Assembly: GCF_000499845.2 (NCBI RefSeq) | Contig: NC_023758.2 | Coordinates: 33,144,608 to 33,208,607 of the forward strand | DNA: 64,000 nt | DNA from: Phaseolus vulgaris | Taxonomy: Eukaryota > Streptophyta > Magnoliopsida > Fabales > Fabaceae | Direction: 5' to 3' | In this document: piece by piece, positions 10,100-20,270 of the stretch | Position numbering within the stretch: position 1 is the first letter of the stretch | Layout of the letters: every line of letters starts with the position of its first letter | Translations under genes and position numbers: made by a program | The notes under the pieces: model-generated | Database searches by the model: none | Seen by the model: the letters and a program-made list of their open reading frames with translations, nothing else | What the model was told of the DNA's origin: nothing

Positions 10100-10405
10100 C
10101 TCGTTTATTTATTTCAAGATGGACAACTCTCTTTGTTGCATCATGTTGTATGCATTCTTCCTCGTTACAAGAACATCTTCAACCACACCATAAGGATCTT
10201 TGATGGATTTGTCTGCCAACTACATCTTGGTGGGTTGAACCTCCAAATCGCCTAAATACAGTGCAACCTTGTCCACAGATAAAGCACTTATAGACATGGG
10301 AAGATTAAAACCTCCTAAGTTCTTGGAATTTTGAAGTAAGTCCTTTTGAGTCATGACACTGCATCTAGCCTCCAACTCTCTATTTCTCTCCCCAATATAG
10401 CTCAT
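10100..10405 (-). pseudogene. Athila protease fragment
   Basis: A minus-strand frame covers 10220-10405, with NLPMSISALSVDK. After a frame change it continues with a QLADKSIKDPYGVVEDVLV-like block at about 10150-10230, which is typical of the Athila protease region. The catalytic Asp region cannot be placed confidently. Confidence 0.5.
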
Positions 10406-10478
10406 ATTCTTCAGAAATCTCTCAAATGTTGAATCTTGCTTCAGATTTCATGCAAAATAATTCCTAGGGAGCAAATTG

Positions 10479-10868
10479 TCAAAAAAAATATCTCCTTCTC
10501 TTTTTTTGAAGGAGCATGAGGATATGATAAATCTTTTTCAAGAACACCCTTCTCCTTATTTTTAATTTTTTCTTCCTCACTTCTTTTCTTATTTCAGCTA
10601 CTACATTATTGCAATGCTCTTTCGGGTTGGTTTGACTGTCGACTGAAAACTGACCACTTTGTATTTCTTCAAATTGTTTGGCCACTTTTCCCATCTGGAT
10701 CTCTATATTCCTGATCGTTGTCATGCTATTTTCTTCCATTATCACAAGCTTTGTCAGGGCGTCTTCAACTTTACTCATTCTTTCAAGCATGGATGGATCC
10801 TCAGCTTTAGGTGAATGGTACTCATAAGAACAATGACCATTAGGATGATCACTTCCACAAAAATTGCA
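10479..10868 (-). pseudogene. Athila gag C-terminus with zinc knuckle
   Basis: A CxxC..H...C knuckle (CNFCGSDHPNGHC) reads at about 10830-10868. The frame then continues with RNIEIQMGKVAKQFEEIQSG and the VNPKE-type linker that precedes the protease in Athila elements. The tail is Lys/Arg-rich and ends in a stop after a run of frameshifted residues. Confidence 0.65.
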
Positions 10869-10916
10869 CCTGATTGATTGACTCTGCCTTTGAGATGAAT
10901 GAACAATATATAATTG

Positions 10917-11276
10917 TTAGGGCGAATTAGTTATTTGTGCGGTTAACTGCTCAATCTGTTGTGTTAGAATTTTATTTTGAGCCAAAAGTGCATCTTCAAA
11001 TATCCCTCTCTGCTGGATACATTGTCTATCGCGTTGGTCTTTATAATTAGTTGATGCCAATGCATCAATAATCCTTGTCGCTTGTTCTACATCAAGAGTC
11101 GCCATTGTGCCGCCAACTGCAACATCTAGGAGAATCTTTGTGTCAAATTTGAGACCAGTGAGAAATATGCTCAGTTGAGCAATATCTTCAAACCCATGAT
11201 TTGGGCATTTTCTCAATATTATCTTCAATCTTTTCCATGTCTCAAAGAAGACTTCATATACTCCTTGTCTGAACAT
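10917..11276 (-). pseudogene. Athila gag, core fragment
   Basis: Starts inside the conserved 'ETWKRLKIILRKCPNHG' block and runs through 'LDVAVGGTMATLDVEQATRI' to a Gln-rich coiled coil near its end. It matches the order of Athila gag after the fragment at 11387-11623. Between the two fragments the frame is lost. Confidence 0.75.
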
Positions 11277-11386
11277 AGAGATTTCAGACTTTGCTTTGAT
11301 GTAGCGAGAGATTGGAAAAAATTATGCAAAAAATTTTCCTCTATCTTTTTCCATATAGTGAGGCTTTAAATTGGAAGTGATTTGTG

Positions 11387-11623
11387 TCATTCCTTGGCCT
11401 TTCCTGCCAATGAAAAAGGAAACAAGGGCATAAAAACAATATCAACATCATCTAATTCAAAGCCCGTTACTCCCACCAATTCATAAAATGTATCCAAATG
11501 TGAATATGGATCCTCATGTTCCATTGCTGTAAATTGATGAGCACTGATAAGAGTGAGAAAACCGGGATCTATTTCCAAGGCGCCTTGGCGGTAGCAGGTA
11601 TTGCAATAATAGAAAAATGCCAT
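11387..11623 (-). pseudogene. Athila gag, N-terminal fragment
   Basis: Contains HQFTAMEHEDPYSHLDTFYE and VFMPLFPFSLAGKAKE, the conserved 'EDPYxHLxxF' and 'LFPFSLxxKAK' blocks of plant gypsy retrotransposon gag. The frame ends at the lesion before the next segment. Confidence 0.75.
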
Positions 11624-11689
11624 GACCCTTAGTACATGACATAACCTCCAAGTGTCTTCCTTGCTTGTTCCTCTGCCATGAATGCTGAT

Positions 11690-12363
11690 GAGGATGTTGT
11701 TCTTAAATTGACTAATATATTTTTTTCCATCTCAAAACATTAATTTTATAGAAAAAAATATATGCACTACCGATTTTCTAAAAAATGTCAATCCCTTCAC
11801 AAGAACGATCAAGAGGTTGTTCGTCACAATTCTTAGATTTGGTCAAAGCACGAGATTTGTACATTAATATCAAGCGTGTGAATGTTGTAGAATGAGAGTT
11901 GACCAAAGTTCGGTACAGGAAAAAGAAGGGTAAAGATTTTCATAAGCTTATATATAGATGGGATACTAGACATGATAGTGAGATATTTAGATAGGGCTTT
12001 AAAGCACGACCTCATAGTCATACTTCCGACTCAACTTACTATAATTTGAAGGACTTTGTTCATCGTGGATGTGCTCATGATATTCCATCTAGCATACATG
12101 CTTTTGTGCATACAACTAACAATGGTTCTTGGACACCAACGCTTCACAGTGCCATTCTCCCAGCACGCTCTCGGGTTAAATATTATCAATATGAAATATT
12201 CGTCCCAGATGGTATTTTAGTTCATTATATCCTTCGTGGATATGCTTCTAAAAAAGAAGTATGTTTTCATGGAGTAATATCACCTAAATATATTCGGTCA
12301 TGTCTCGTAAACACAGCGACACCGCCACCACCACCACATGAAGCCAATTATCATGCTATATAA
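11690..12363 (+). pseudogene. ADP-ribosyltransferase-like copy 1
   Basis: Contains IYRWDTRHD, so the R-x-D-x-R motif is present, but an in-frame TAG follows at 11992-11994. A further stop lies upstream in the 'VNVVE' region. From 12046 a 105-codon frame is open: HAFVHTTNNGSW (the F-V-x-T-T motif), YQYEIFVPDGILVH, then ASKKEVCFH running on into GVISPKYIRSC and a Pro-rich tail ending at 12363. This copy and copy 2 retain the C-terminal extension that other copies lose to a stop. The leader ahead of 11760 is partial. Family assignment is by motif order only. Confidence 0.6.
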
Positions 12364-12700
12364 TTTTTATAATCACCTCATATCATCAATCAATAACTAT
12401 ATTATATTGTGCATATTTCCTTTATTTCTTTGAGTTCAGTTCGTAACCATATGTTTTTACTTGAAACTTGTGTTTTGCTTGAAAAAGTCGTTGTTGTTCA
12501 AATTAAGAAAATAATAATTATCAAATTATACACAATTATTGTATGCAATTATTGTACGATATTTACGCAATTATACGTAATTAATTTAATAATGATAGAA
12601 TCTCATCATTAGTGATTCCTACATAATTATCTTGTAATTTGAAAAACATTAATTTAAATCCATGGTCACATCATTCCATTCCAATTAAAATTCGTTTAAG

Positions 12701-13530
12701 ATGATGACGGTGTATATGAAAACCTATCAAAGTAACTTCCCTTATGAGAGAGAAATGAGTAAACGAGATGATATGAATGCTGATGAGGATGCTGCTCTTA
12801 AATTGACTCAAAAAAAATTTCCATATCAAATCATTGATTTTATAGGATCAAATATATGCACTACCGATTTTCTAAAAAAATTTAATCCCTTCACGAGAAC
12901 GATAAAGAGGTTGTTCGTCGCAATTCGTACTTCATCTAGAACATGAAGATTTTGCTAAAGAATGAGATTTGTACATTAATATCAAGTGTGTGAATGTTGT
13001 AGAAGGAGAGTTGACCAAAGTTCGGTACAGAAAAAGGTAAAGATTTTCATAAACGTGTATATAGATGGGATACTAGACATTATAGTGAGATATTTAGATA
13101 GGGCTTTAAAGAACGACCTCAAGGTCATACTTCCTACTCAACTTACTATAATTTGAAGGACTGTATTAATCAAGGATGTGCTCCTCATGATATTTCATCT
13201 AACAGACATATTTTTGTGCGTACAGCTAGCAACGGTTCTTGGACACCAACACCTCCCAGTGCCATTCTCTCAGCAGGCTCTCGGGTTGAATATTATCGGT
13301 ATAAAATATTCGCCCCAGATAATATTTTAGTTCATCGTACCCTTTGTGCATATGCTTCTAAAAAAGAAGTATGTTTTCATGGAGGAATATCTCTAAATAT
13401 ATTCGGTCATGTCTCGTATAAACAGCCTCATCGCCAACACATGAAGCCAATTCAAGGTTTGATACATATCATGCTATATTATTTTTATAATCACCACATA
13501 TCATCAATCAATATTTATAGAATCTCATGA
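12701..13530 (+). pseudogene. ADP-ribosyltransferase-like copy 2
   Basis: An 81-codon frame opens at the ATG at 12701. It includes NADEDAALKLTQKKFPYQII and FNPFTRTIKRLF, which I take as the unit's N-terminal region, and it ends at 12946. The core follows in other frames: HKRVYRWDTRHYSEIF, then the same TAG seen in copy 1 (13099-13101). A 125-codon frame then starts at 13153 with HIFVRTASNGSW and ASKKEVCFHGGIS, and a 1-bp loss just after this changes the tail. The leading ATG and the N-terminal frame are best preserved here. Confidence 0.6.
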
Positions 13531-13621
13531 TTAGTGATCCCTGCATAATTATCTTGTAATTTGAATTCATGGTCACATCCTTACATTACAGTTAGAATTT
13601 GTTTACTTTCGTAGAAATACA

Positions 13622-14284
13622 AAGATGATAATGGTGTGTATATGGAAACCTATCGATATAACTTTCCCTTAGAAGAGAGAAAAGAGTAAAAGAGAGGCTA
13701 GGAATGCTGATGAGAATGCTGCACTTAAATTGACTCATCTTTTTATCCATCTCAAATCATTGATTTTATAGGAAAAAATATATGTACTACCGATTTTCTA
13801 AAAAATGTCAATCTCTTCACGAGAACGATCAAGAGGTTGTTCGTCACAATTCTTACTTCCTCTAGAACATGAAGATTTGGCCAAAGCACGAAATTTTTAC
13901 ATTAATATCAAGCGTGAAAAAAGGTAAAGATTTTCATAAGCGTGTATATAAATGGGACACTAGCATTATAATGAGATATTTAAAGAAGGCTTTAAAGCAC
14001 GACCTCAGGGTCATACTTCCAAATCCACTTACTATAATTTGAAGAACTTTGTTAATCGTGCATGTGCTCCTCCAAATATTCCACCCAGCAAACATGCTTT
14101 TGTGCGTACAACTAGTAACGGTTCTTGGACTTCAACGTCTCCCAGTGTCATCCTCCCAGCAGGCTCTCAGGTTTACTATTATCGATATGAAATATTCGCC
14201 CTAGATGATATTTTAGTTCATCATATTCTTCGTGTATGTGCTTCTAAAAAAAGAAGTATGTTTTCATTAAAGAATATCTCCTAA
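13622..14284 (+). pseudogene. ADP-ribosyltransferase-like copy 3
   Basis: About 35-45 bases are missing before the core, and the arginine of the R-x-D-x-R motif reads Lys (VYKWDT). A 2-base loss follows at once and shifts the frame. From 14039 an 81-codon frame preserves HAFVRTTSNGSW and YYRYEIFALDDILVHHIL, ending in a shifted tail. Likely inactive at two levels. Confidence 0.6.
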
Positions 14285-14715
14285 ATATATTAGGTCATGT
14301 CACATATACACAACGACACAACCACCACATGAAGTCAATTCAAGGTTTGATACATATCATACTATATTAGTTTTATAATCACCTCACATCATCAATCAAT
14401 AACTATACTATGTTGTACATGTTTCCTTTATTTCTTTGAATTCGTGACAGTAAGTTTTAACTTGAAACTTGTGTTTTGTTTTGAAAAGCGTTGTTGTTCA
14501 AATTAAGGAAATAATAATTATCAAATTATACACAATTATTGTATTCAATTATTGTACGATATTGTACGCAATTATACGTAATTAATTTAATAATGATAGA
14601 ATCTCATGATTAGTGATCCCTACATAATTATCTTGTAATTTGAAAAACATTAATTTAAATCCATGGTCACATCCTTACACTCCAGTTAGAATTCGTTTCG
14701 TTTTGTACAAATACA

Positions 14716-15314
14716 AAGATGATGACGGTGTATATGGAAACCTATCGAAGTATCTATCTCAAATCATTGATTTATAGGAATAAATATATGTACTACCGAT
14801 TTTCTAAAACATTTCCATCCGTTTACGAGAACGATCAAAATGTTGTTTGTCACAATTCTTACTTCCTCTAGAACATGAAGATTTGGCCAAAACACGAAAT
14901 TTGTACATTAATATCAAGCGTGTGAATATTGTAGGCGAGTTGACCAAAGTTCGGTACATGAAAAAAGGTAAAGATTTTCATAAGCGTGTATATAGATGGG
15001 ATACTAGACATTATAATGAGATATTTAAAGAAGGCCTTAAAGCACGACCTACGGGTCATACTTCCAACTACACTTACTATAATTTGAAGGACTTTGTTCA
15101 TTGTGGATGTCCTCCTCCTAATATTCCATTCAGCAAACATGCTTTTGTGCTTACAACTAGTAACGGATCTTGGACACCAACGTCTCTCAGTGTCATCCTC
15201 CCAGCAGGCTCTCAGGTTGAATATTATCGATATGAAATATTCACCGTAAATGGTATTTTAGTTCATCATATCCTTCGTGGATATGCTTCTAAAAAAGAAT
15301 TATGTTTTCATTAA
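14716..15314 (+). pseudogene. ADP-ribosyltransferase-like copy 4, core open for 155 codons
   Basis: The most complete core in the array. The frame is open from 14847 (no ATG there; first internal Met at about 14958) to TAA at 15312-15314. Visible in order: LLPLEHEDLAKTRNLYINIK, GELTKVRYMKKGKDFHKR, VYRWDTRHYNEIFKEG (R-x-D-x-R), HAFVLTTSNGSW (F-V-x-T-T), VEYYRYEIFTVNGILVHHIL and ASKKELCFH with the candidate catalytic Glu. The stop falls right after CFH, where copies 1-2 continue. In cholera/pertussis-type enzymes these motifs bind NAD and catalyse transfer of ADP-ribose. That activity is inferred for the ancestor and unproven here. The leader lies in another frame. Confidence 0.6.
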
Positions 15315-15735
15315 GGAATATCTCATAAATATATTAGGTCATGTCTCATATACACAGCAACACAGCCACCACATGAGGTCAATTTAAGGTTATACATATC
15401 ATGCTATATGTGTTTTATAATCACCTCAGATCATCAATCAATAACTATATTATGTTGTGCATGTTTCCTTTATTTCTTTGAATTCGTGACGTTAAGTTTT
15501 AACTTGAAACTTGTCTTTTGCTTTGAATTCTTTTATCAAATTATACACAATTATTGTATTCAATTATTGTACGATATTGTACGCAATTATACTTAATTAA
15601 TTTAATATTGATATAATCTCATGATTAGATTAGTGATCCCTACATAATTATCTTGTAATTTGAAAAAGATTAATTTAAATCCATGGTCACATCCTTACAT
15701 TCCAGGTAGAATTCATTTTCTTCGTACAAATACAA

Positions 15736-16470
15736 AGATGATAACAGTGTATATGGAAACCTATCGAAGTAACTTTCCCTTAGAAGAAATAAAAGAGTAA
15801 AAGAGAGGCTAGGAATGCTGATGAGGATGCTGCTCTTATATGTACTACCGATTTTCTAAAAAATGTCAATCCCTTCACGAGAACGATCAAGAGGTTGTTC
15901 GTCAAAATTCTTACTTCCTCTATTGTTCGTCACAATTCTTACTTCCTCTAGAACATGAAGATTTGGCCAAATCACGAAATTTGTACATTAATATCAAGCA
16001 TGTGAATATTGTAGGTGAGTTGACCAAAGTTCGGTACATGAAAAAAGGTAAAGATTTTCATAAGCGTGTATATAGATGGGATACTAGACATTGTAATGAC
16101 ATATTTAAAGAAGGTTTTAAAGCACGACCTATTTTCATAAGCGTGTATATAGATGGGATACTAGACATTGTAATGACATATTTAAAGAAGGTTTTAAAGC
16201 ACGACCTCTGTGTAACACTTCCAACTCCATTTACTATAATTTGAAGGACTTTGTTTATTGTGGATGTGTTGCTTCTAATATTTCATCCAGCAGACATGCT
16301 TTTGTGCGTACAACTAGCAACAGTTCTTGGACACCAACGTCTCTAATGTCATCCTCCCAGCAGACTCTTAGGTTGAATATTATCGATATGAAATATTCGC
16401 CCTAGATGGTATTTTCGTTTATCATATCCTTCGTGGATATGCTTCTAAAAAAGAAGTACGTTTTCATTAA
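15736..16470 (+). pseudogene. ADP-ribosyltransferase-like copy 5, with internal duplications
   Basis: A frame at 15840-16244 carries LLPLEHEDLAKSR, GELTKVRYMKKG and VYRWDTRHCNDIFKEGFKARP. A 77-base block (16054-16130) is then repeated exactly at 16131-16207, duplicating the RWDTR-coding segment in a different frame and destroying the core. A shorter duplication of the 'ttcgtcacaattcttacttcc' area lies near 15897-15950. The C-terminal motifs survive only in another frame (about 16270-16470). Confidence 0.6.
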
Positions 16471-16903
16471 GGAATATCTCTTAAATATATTAGGTCATGT
16501 CTCATATACACAGCGACACAGGCACCACATGAAATCAATTCAAGGTTTGATACATATCATACTATATTAGTTTTATAATCACCTCATATCATCAATCAAT
16601 AACTATACTATGTTGTACATGTTTCCTTTATTTCTTTGAATTCGTAACAGTAAATTTTAACTTGAAACTTGTGTTTTGCTTTGAAAAGCGTTGTTGTTCA
16701 AATTAAGGAAATAATAATTATCAAATTATACACAATTATTGTATTCAATTATTGTACGATATTGTACGCAATTATACGTAATTAATTTAATAATGATAGA
16801 ATCTCATGATTAGTATTCCTTTATAATTTTCTTGTAATTTGAAAAACATTAATTTAAATCCATTGTCACATCCTTACATTCCAGTTAGAATTCGTTTCCT
16901 TTC

Positions 16904-18580
16904 AACACCACGGTGTGCGCACTATGTGAATCTGAGGAAGAGTCTTGCCAACACCTTTTCTTGGAATGCACTTATGCATTGAGTGTTTGGTCCATGTGCT
17001 TCAAATGGATTGGAATTCTTTTTGTCCAACATAAAGACCTGTTATCTCACTTTGAGAGCTTTCACCTGGTGCAGAGTAGTAATAAACAAAACCTGGTATG
17101 GAAAGGGGTATGGGCAGCTGTAATCAGGTGTTTGTGGGAGCATAGAAATTCAGTTGTATTCAACCAAGGGGTTGCTGATGCAGAAGAAGTGTTCCAAAAG
17201 GCCCAGCTTAAATCGTGGTTATGGATGAAACATAGGGCACATAACTTTAATTACGGCTTTGCATATTGGATTCTGAATCCAATACCATGCATTAGTAGCT
17301 ATAAGTAAACGGTAGTAGGTGAAACCAAGTTGCTTTGAATGAATCAAGAGGGAGGGCAGTGTTGCTAGTGAAAAGTGGGGTGGATGGGGGAGTAGCAGAT
17401 CTGTTGCACTATATGTGAAGCATAAAGATGCTAAGGAGATAGTAGCCTACTACCTTTGCTTATAGTAATAGGCTACAAGATGCGGAAGATGGAGTTAAAC
17501 CAGGTAGTCTGGAATGTTGTAGTGGTTGGTGCATGCTAATTGATGAACCACTTATCACTGAGAGGTGCTGCTGAACTGGTTCACTGGCTCTGGCAGGAGT
17601 TGTTGGCTGACTTGGTGGTTGCTGTTGCTATTGGTTTGTTGATCTACTGGCGCGGACACTAATGGTGTGTTGGTTGTGATGGAGCTGATTCGCTGGTTAC
17701 CCCCTTGTCAGATTGAGAGGCTGGATAAAATTCTGGGTTTTGTCTTGGTGATGATGCTTGATCTGGTTGGTGAATATCAAGTTCTAGGACTCTAGCAATT
17801 AGTTTTATGGTGTAGAAGGTATGTGTCTCTGCTGGAAGCCGTGGTAACCCAAGGAAGATAAGGTGTTGATGTGCTGGAGGAACTAAAGGTTTGGTGCTTG
17901 TAAGTTGTATTAAATAGAGGTTATAAAAATAGTAGTTTATGAAGACTAAGTTTTAAGATTATGTGGACAATCAAAAGTTAAAGGGCCTCAATGATGCTGT
18001 TGAATGGTGCCTAGGATTCGAACGTAGGTGCATTTTGGTGCTGCCAAGGGAGTCCTTATGCAGATTTCTAAAGCTATGTTGTACTGGGTTGGATGTAGGT
18101 GCAGGTGTTGGATGGAGTCGGTGTGGAGGTGCTGGAGTCATATGTATACAATAGTGGAATAAGAGTGAAGTTTGGAGGCATAAATACAAAGCTGTCACGG
18201 TTTTTTAACGTGAAATGAATGAACAAAAGGATGATGGTAAGGGGATGGCAGGTTGCTGTTATTATAAAGATGAAGAAAAGAATTCAGGGTACGGATATTG
18301 TCTTCTGGTCCTACCACATCTCTTTGGTGGTATTGTCATGATTGATGCACCTTTTGTGTGCTAATTGCTCTCTTATTAAGGGAGTGGGTTGTTGGGTTTA
18401 GGTGTCCACTAAGTGATGTTGCTCATTAGTTGTTTGGGTATTTTATGTAGGTTAAGCTAATTTTTGGTTGCTATCTCCATGTCCTGTGGAGAACTATTTA
18501 TATGGTTAATGTATACGGGTTGGGATACCCCTGAAGTATCCCACTTAATTTAATTTATTTTATTGCTGATAAAAAAAAAA
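16904..18580 (+). mobile_element. 5'-truncated LINE (non-LTR retrotransposon) inside the array
   Basis: Interrupts the tandem unit between the 'gaattcgtttcctttc' spacer end and 'tctttttatccatct'. It begins in the C-terminal zinc-binding part of a LINE ORF2, continues with ~1.2 kb of 3' untranslated DNA and ends in A10 at 18571-18580. About 145 bases of the tandem unit are missing at the insertion point, and no clear target duplication is seen. This suggests insertion with target deletion. Confidence 0.78.
16913..17308 (+). pseudogene. LINE ORF2 C-terminus (reverse-transcriptase zinc-binding domain)
   Basis: 131 codons with CALCESEEESCQHLFLEC, the zf-RVT type Cys/His cluster of plant LINE ORF2 proteins. 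WSMCFKWIG and the conserved LWEHRNSVVFN block follow. The reverse transcriptase itself is absent because of 5' truncation. Ends in a natural-looking stop at 17306-17308. Confidence 0.75.
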
Positions 18581-19123
18581 TCTTTTTATCCATCTAAAAT
18601 CATTGATTTTATAGGAACAAATATATGTACTATCGATTTTCTAAAACATGTTCATCCGTTCACGAGAACAATCAAAGGTTGTTCGTCACAATTCTTACTT
18701 CCTCTAAAACATGAAGATTTGGCCAAAGCTAAGAAATTTGTACATTAATATCAGGCTTGTGAATATTGTAGAAGAGTTGACCAAAGTTCGGTACATGAAA
18801 AAAGGTAAAGATTTTCATAAGCGTGTATATATATGAGATATTATACATTATAATGAGATATTTAAAGAAGCCTTAAAAGCACGACCTCAGGGTCATACTT
18901 TTAACTCCACTTACTATAAATTAAAGAACTTTGTTATCGTGTATATGCTCCTCCTAATATTCCATCTAGTAACGGTTCTTGGACACCACCGTCTCCCAGT
19001 GTCATCCTCCCAGCAGGCTCTCAGGTTGAATATTATCGATATGAAATATTCGTCTTAGATGGTATTTTAGTTCATCATATCCTTCGTGAATATGCTTTTA
19101 AAAAAGAATTATGTTTTCATTAA
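18581..19123 (+). pseudogene. ADP-ribosyltransferase-like copy 6, joined to a LINE tail
   Basis: Starts abruptly after the LINE poly(A). One base fewer in the 'atcaaaggttgttcg' area brings the N-terminal region and SSQFLLPLKHEDLAK into one frame (about 18581-18748), unlike the other copies. The R-x-D-x-R codons are mutated to a stop-containing VYI*DI. About 30 bases covering the F-V-x-T-T motif are deleted. It ends with the KKELCFH plus TAA seen in copies 4-7. Confidence 0.55.
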
Positions 19124-19555
19124 GGAATATCTCCTAAATATATTAGGTCATGTCTCATATACACAGCGACACAACAACCACATGAGGTCAATTCAAGGTT
19201 TGATACATATCATACTATATTAATTTTATAATCACCTCATATCATGAATTAATAAATATACTATATTGTGCATGTTTCCTTTATTTCTTTGAATTCGTGA
19301 CAGTAAATGTTAACTTGAAATTTCTGTTTTGCTTTGAAAGGTAGTTGCTGTTCAAATTAAGGAAATAATAATTAACAAATTATCCACAATTATTGTACGA
19401 TATTGTACGCAATTAAACATAATTAATTTAATAATAATAGAATCTCATGATTAGTGATCCCTACATAATTATTTTGTAATTTGAAAAACATTAATTTAAA
19501 TCCATGGTCACATCTTACATTCGAGTTAGAATTTGTTTGTTTTCTTACAAATACA

Positions 19556-20185
19556 AAGATGATGACGGTGTATATGAAAACCTATCGAAGTAACTTTCCC
19601 TTAGAAAAGATAAAAGAATAAAAGAGAGGCTAGGAATGCTGATGAGAATGTTGCTCTTAAATTGACTCATATCTTTTTATCCATCTCAAATCATTGATTT
19701 TATAGGACAAGAGGTTGTTCGTCACAATTCTTACTTCATCTAGAACATGAAGATTTGGCCAAAGCACGAAATTTGTACATTAATATCATGGGTGCGAATA
19801 TTGTAAGAGTGTTGACCGAAGTTCGGTACATTAAAAAATGTAAAGATTTTCATAAGCGTGTATATAGATGGGATACTAGACATTATAATGAGATATTTAA
19901 AGAAGGCTTTAAAGCACGACCTCAGGTCATACTTCCAACTCCAGTTACTATAATTTTAAGGACTTTGTTCATCGTGGATGTGCTCTTCCTAATATTCCAT
20001 CCAGCAGACATGCTTTTGTGCGTACAACTAGTAACGGTTCTTGGACACCAACGTCTCCCAGTGTCATCCTCCCAGCAGACTCGCAGGTTGAATATTATCG
20101 ATATGAAATATTCGTCGTAGATGGTATTTTAGTTCATCATATCCTTCGTGAATATGCTTCTAAAAAAGAAGTATGTTTTCATTAA
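19556..20185 (+). pseudogene. ADP-ribosyltransferase-like copy 7 (last copy)
   Basis: The leader resembles other copies, but about 45 bases are missing after 'gattttatagg' (near 19707). The frame 19755-20120 keeps NLYINIMGANIV, DFHKRVYRWDTRHYNEIFKE and GFKARP, then loses frame at a 1-base deletion near 19926. HAFVRTTSNGSW, YRYEIFVVDGILVHHIL and SKKEVCFH are present in the original frame to TAA at 20183-20185. Homology to the unit ends near 20270. Confidence 0.6.
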
Positions 20186-20270
20186 GAAATATCTCCTAAA
20201 TATATTAAGTTATGTCTCATATACACAGCGACATAACCACCATATGAAGTCAATTCAAGGTTTGATACAT

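Larger units (their letters stand above)
9862..11640 (-). mobile_element. Athila-type Ty3/gypsy gag-protease remnant, antisense
   Basis: Read on the minus strand from about 11640 down: gag N-terminal part, gag core, zinc knuckle, then the protease region, each in separate short frames. Several stops and frame changes make it non-functional. No LTR or pol domain is visible, so it is truncated. 9862-10070 looks like continuing spacer of the same element. The Sirevirus right LTR joins it at 9861. Confidence 0.75.
11690..20270 (+). repeat. Seven-copy tandem array of an ADP-ribosyltransferase-like unit
   Basis: A ~0.9-1.16 kb unit repeats head to tail. The anchor around GGTTCTTGGACACC falls at 12124, 13234, 14120, 15165, 16322, 18974 and 20036. 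The larger 16322-18974 gap is explained by a 1.7-kb LINE insertion. Each unit has a leader (ATGATGACGGTGTATATG-like), an N-terminal coding region, the ADP-ribosyltransferase-like core and a ~300-bp AT-rich spacer. No copy has an uninterrupted ATG-to-stop frame across the whole unit, although copy 4 keeps the core open. Confidence 0.85.

Noticed and set aside
16913..17308. A host zinc-finger gene
   Set aside because: The Cys/His cluster is that of LINE ORF2, and the segment ends in a LINE-like poly(A) tail.
11690..20270. Ribosome-inactivating or other plant defence lectin family
   Set aside because: The R-W-D-T-R and T-T-S-N-G-S-W order does not fit RIP active-site motifs; an ART-like pattern fits better.
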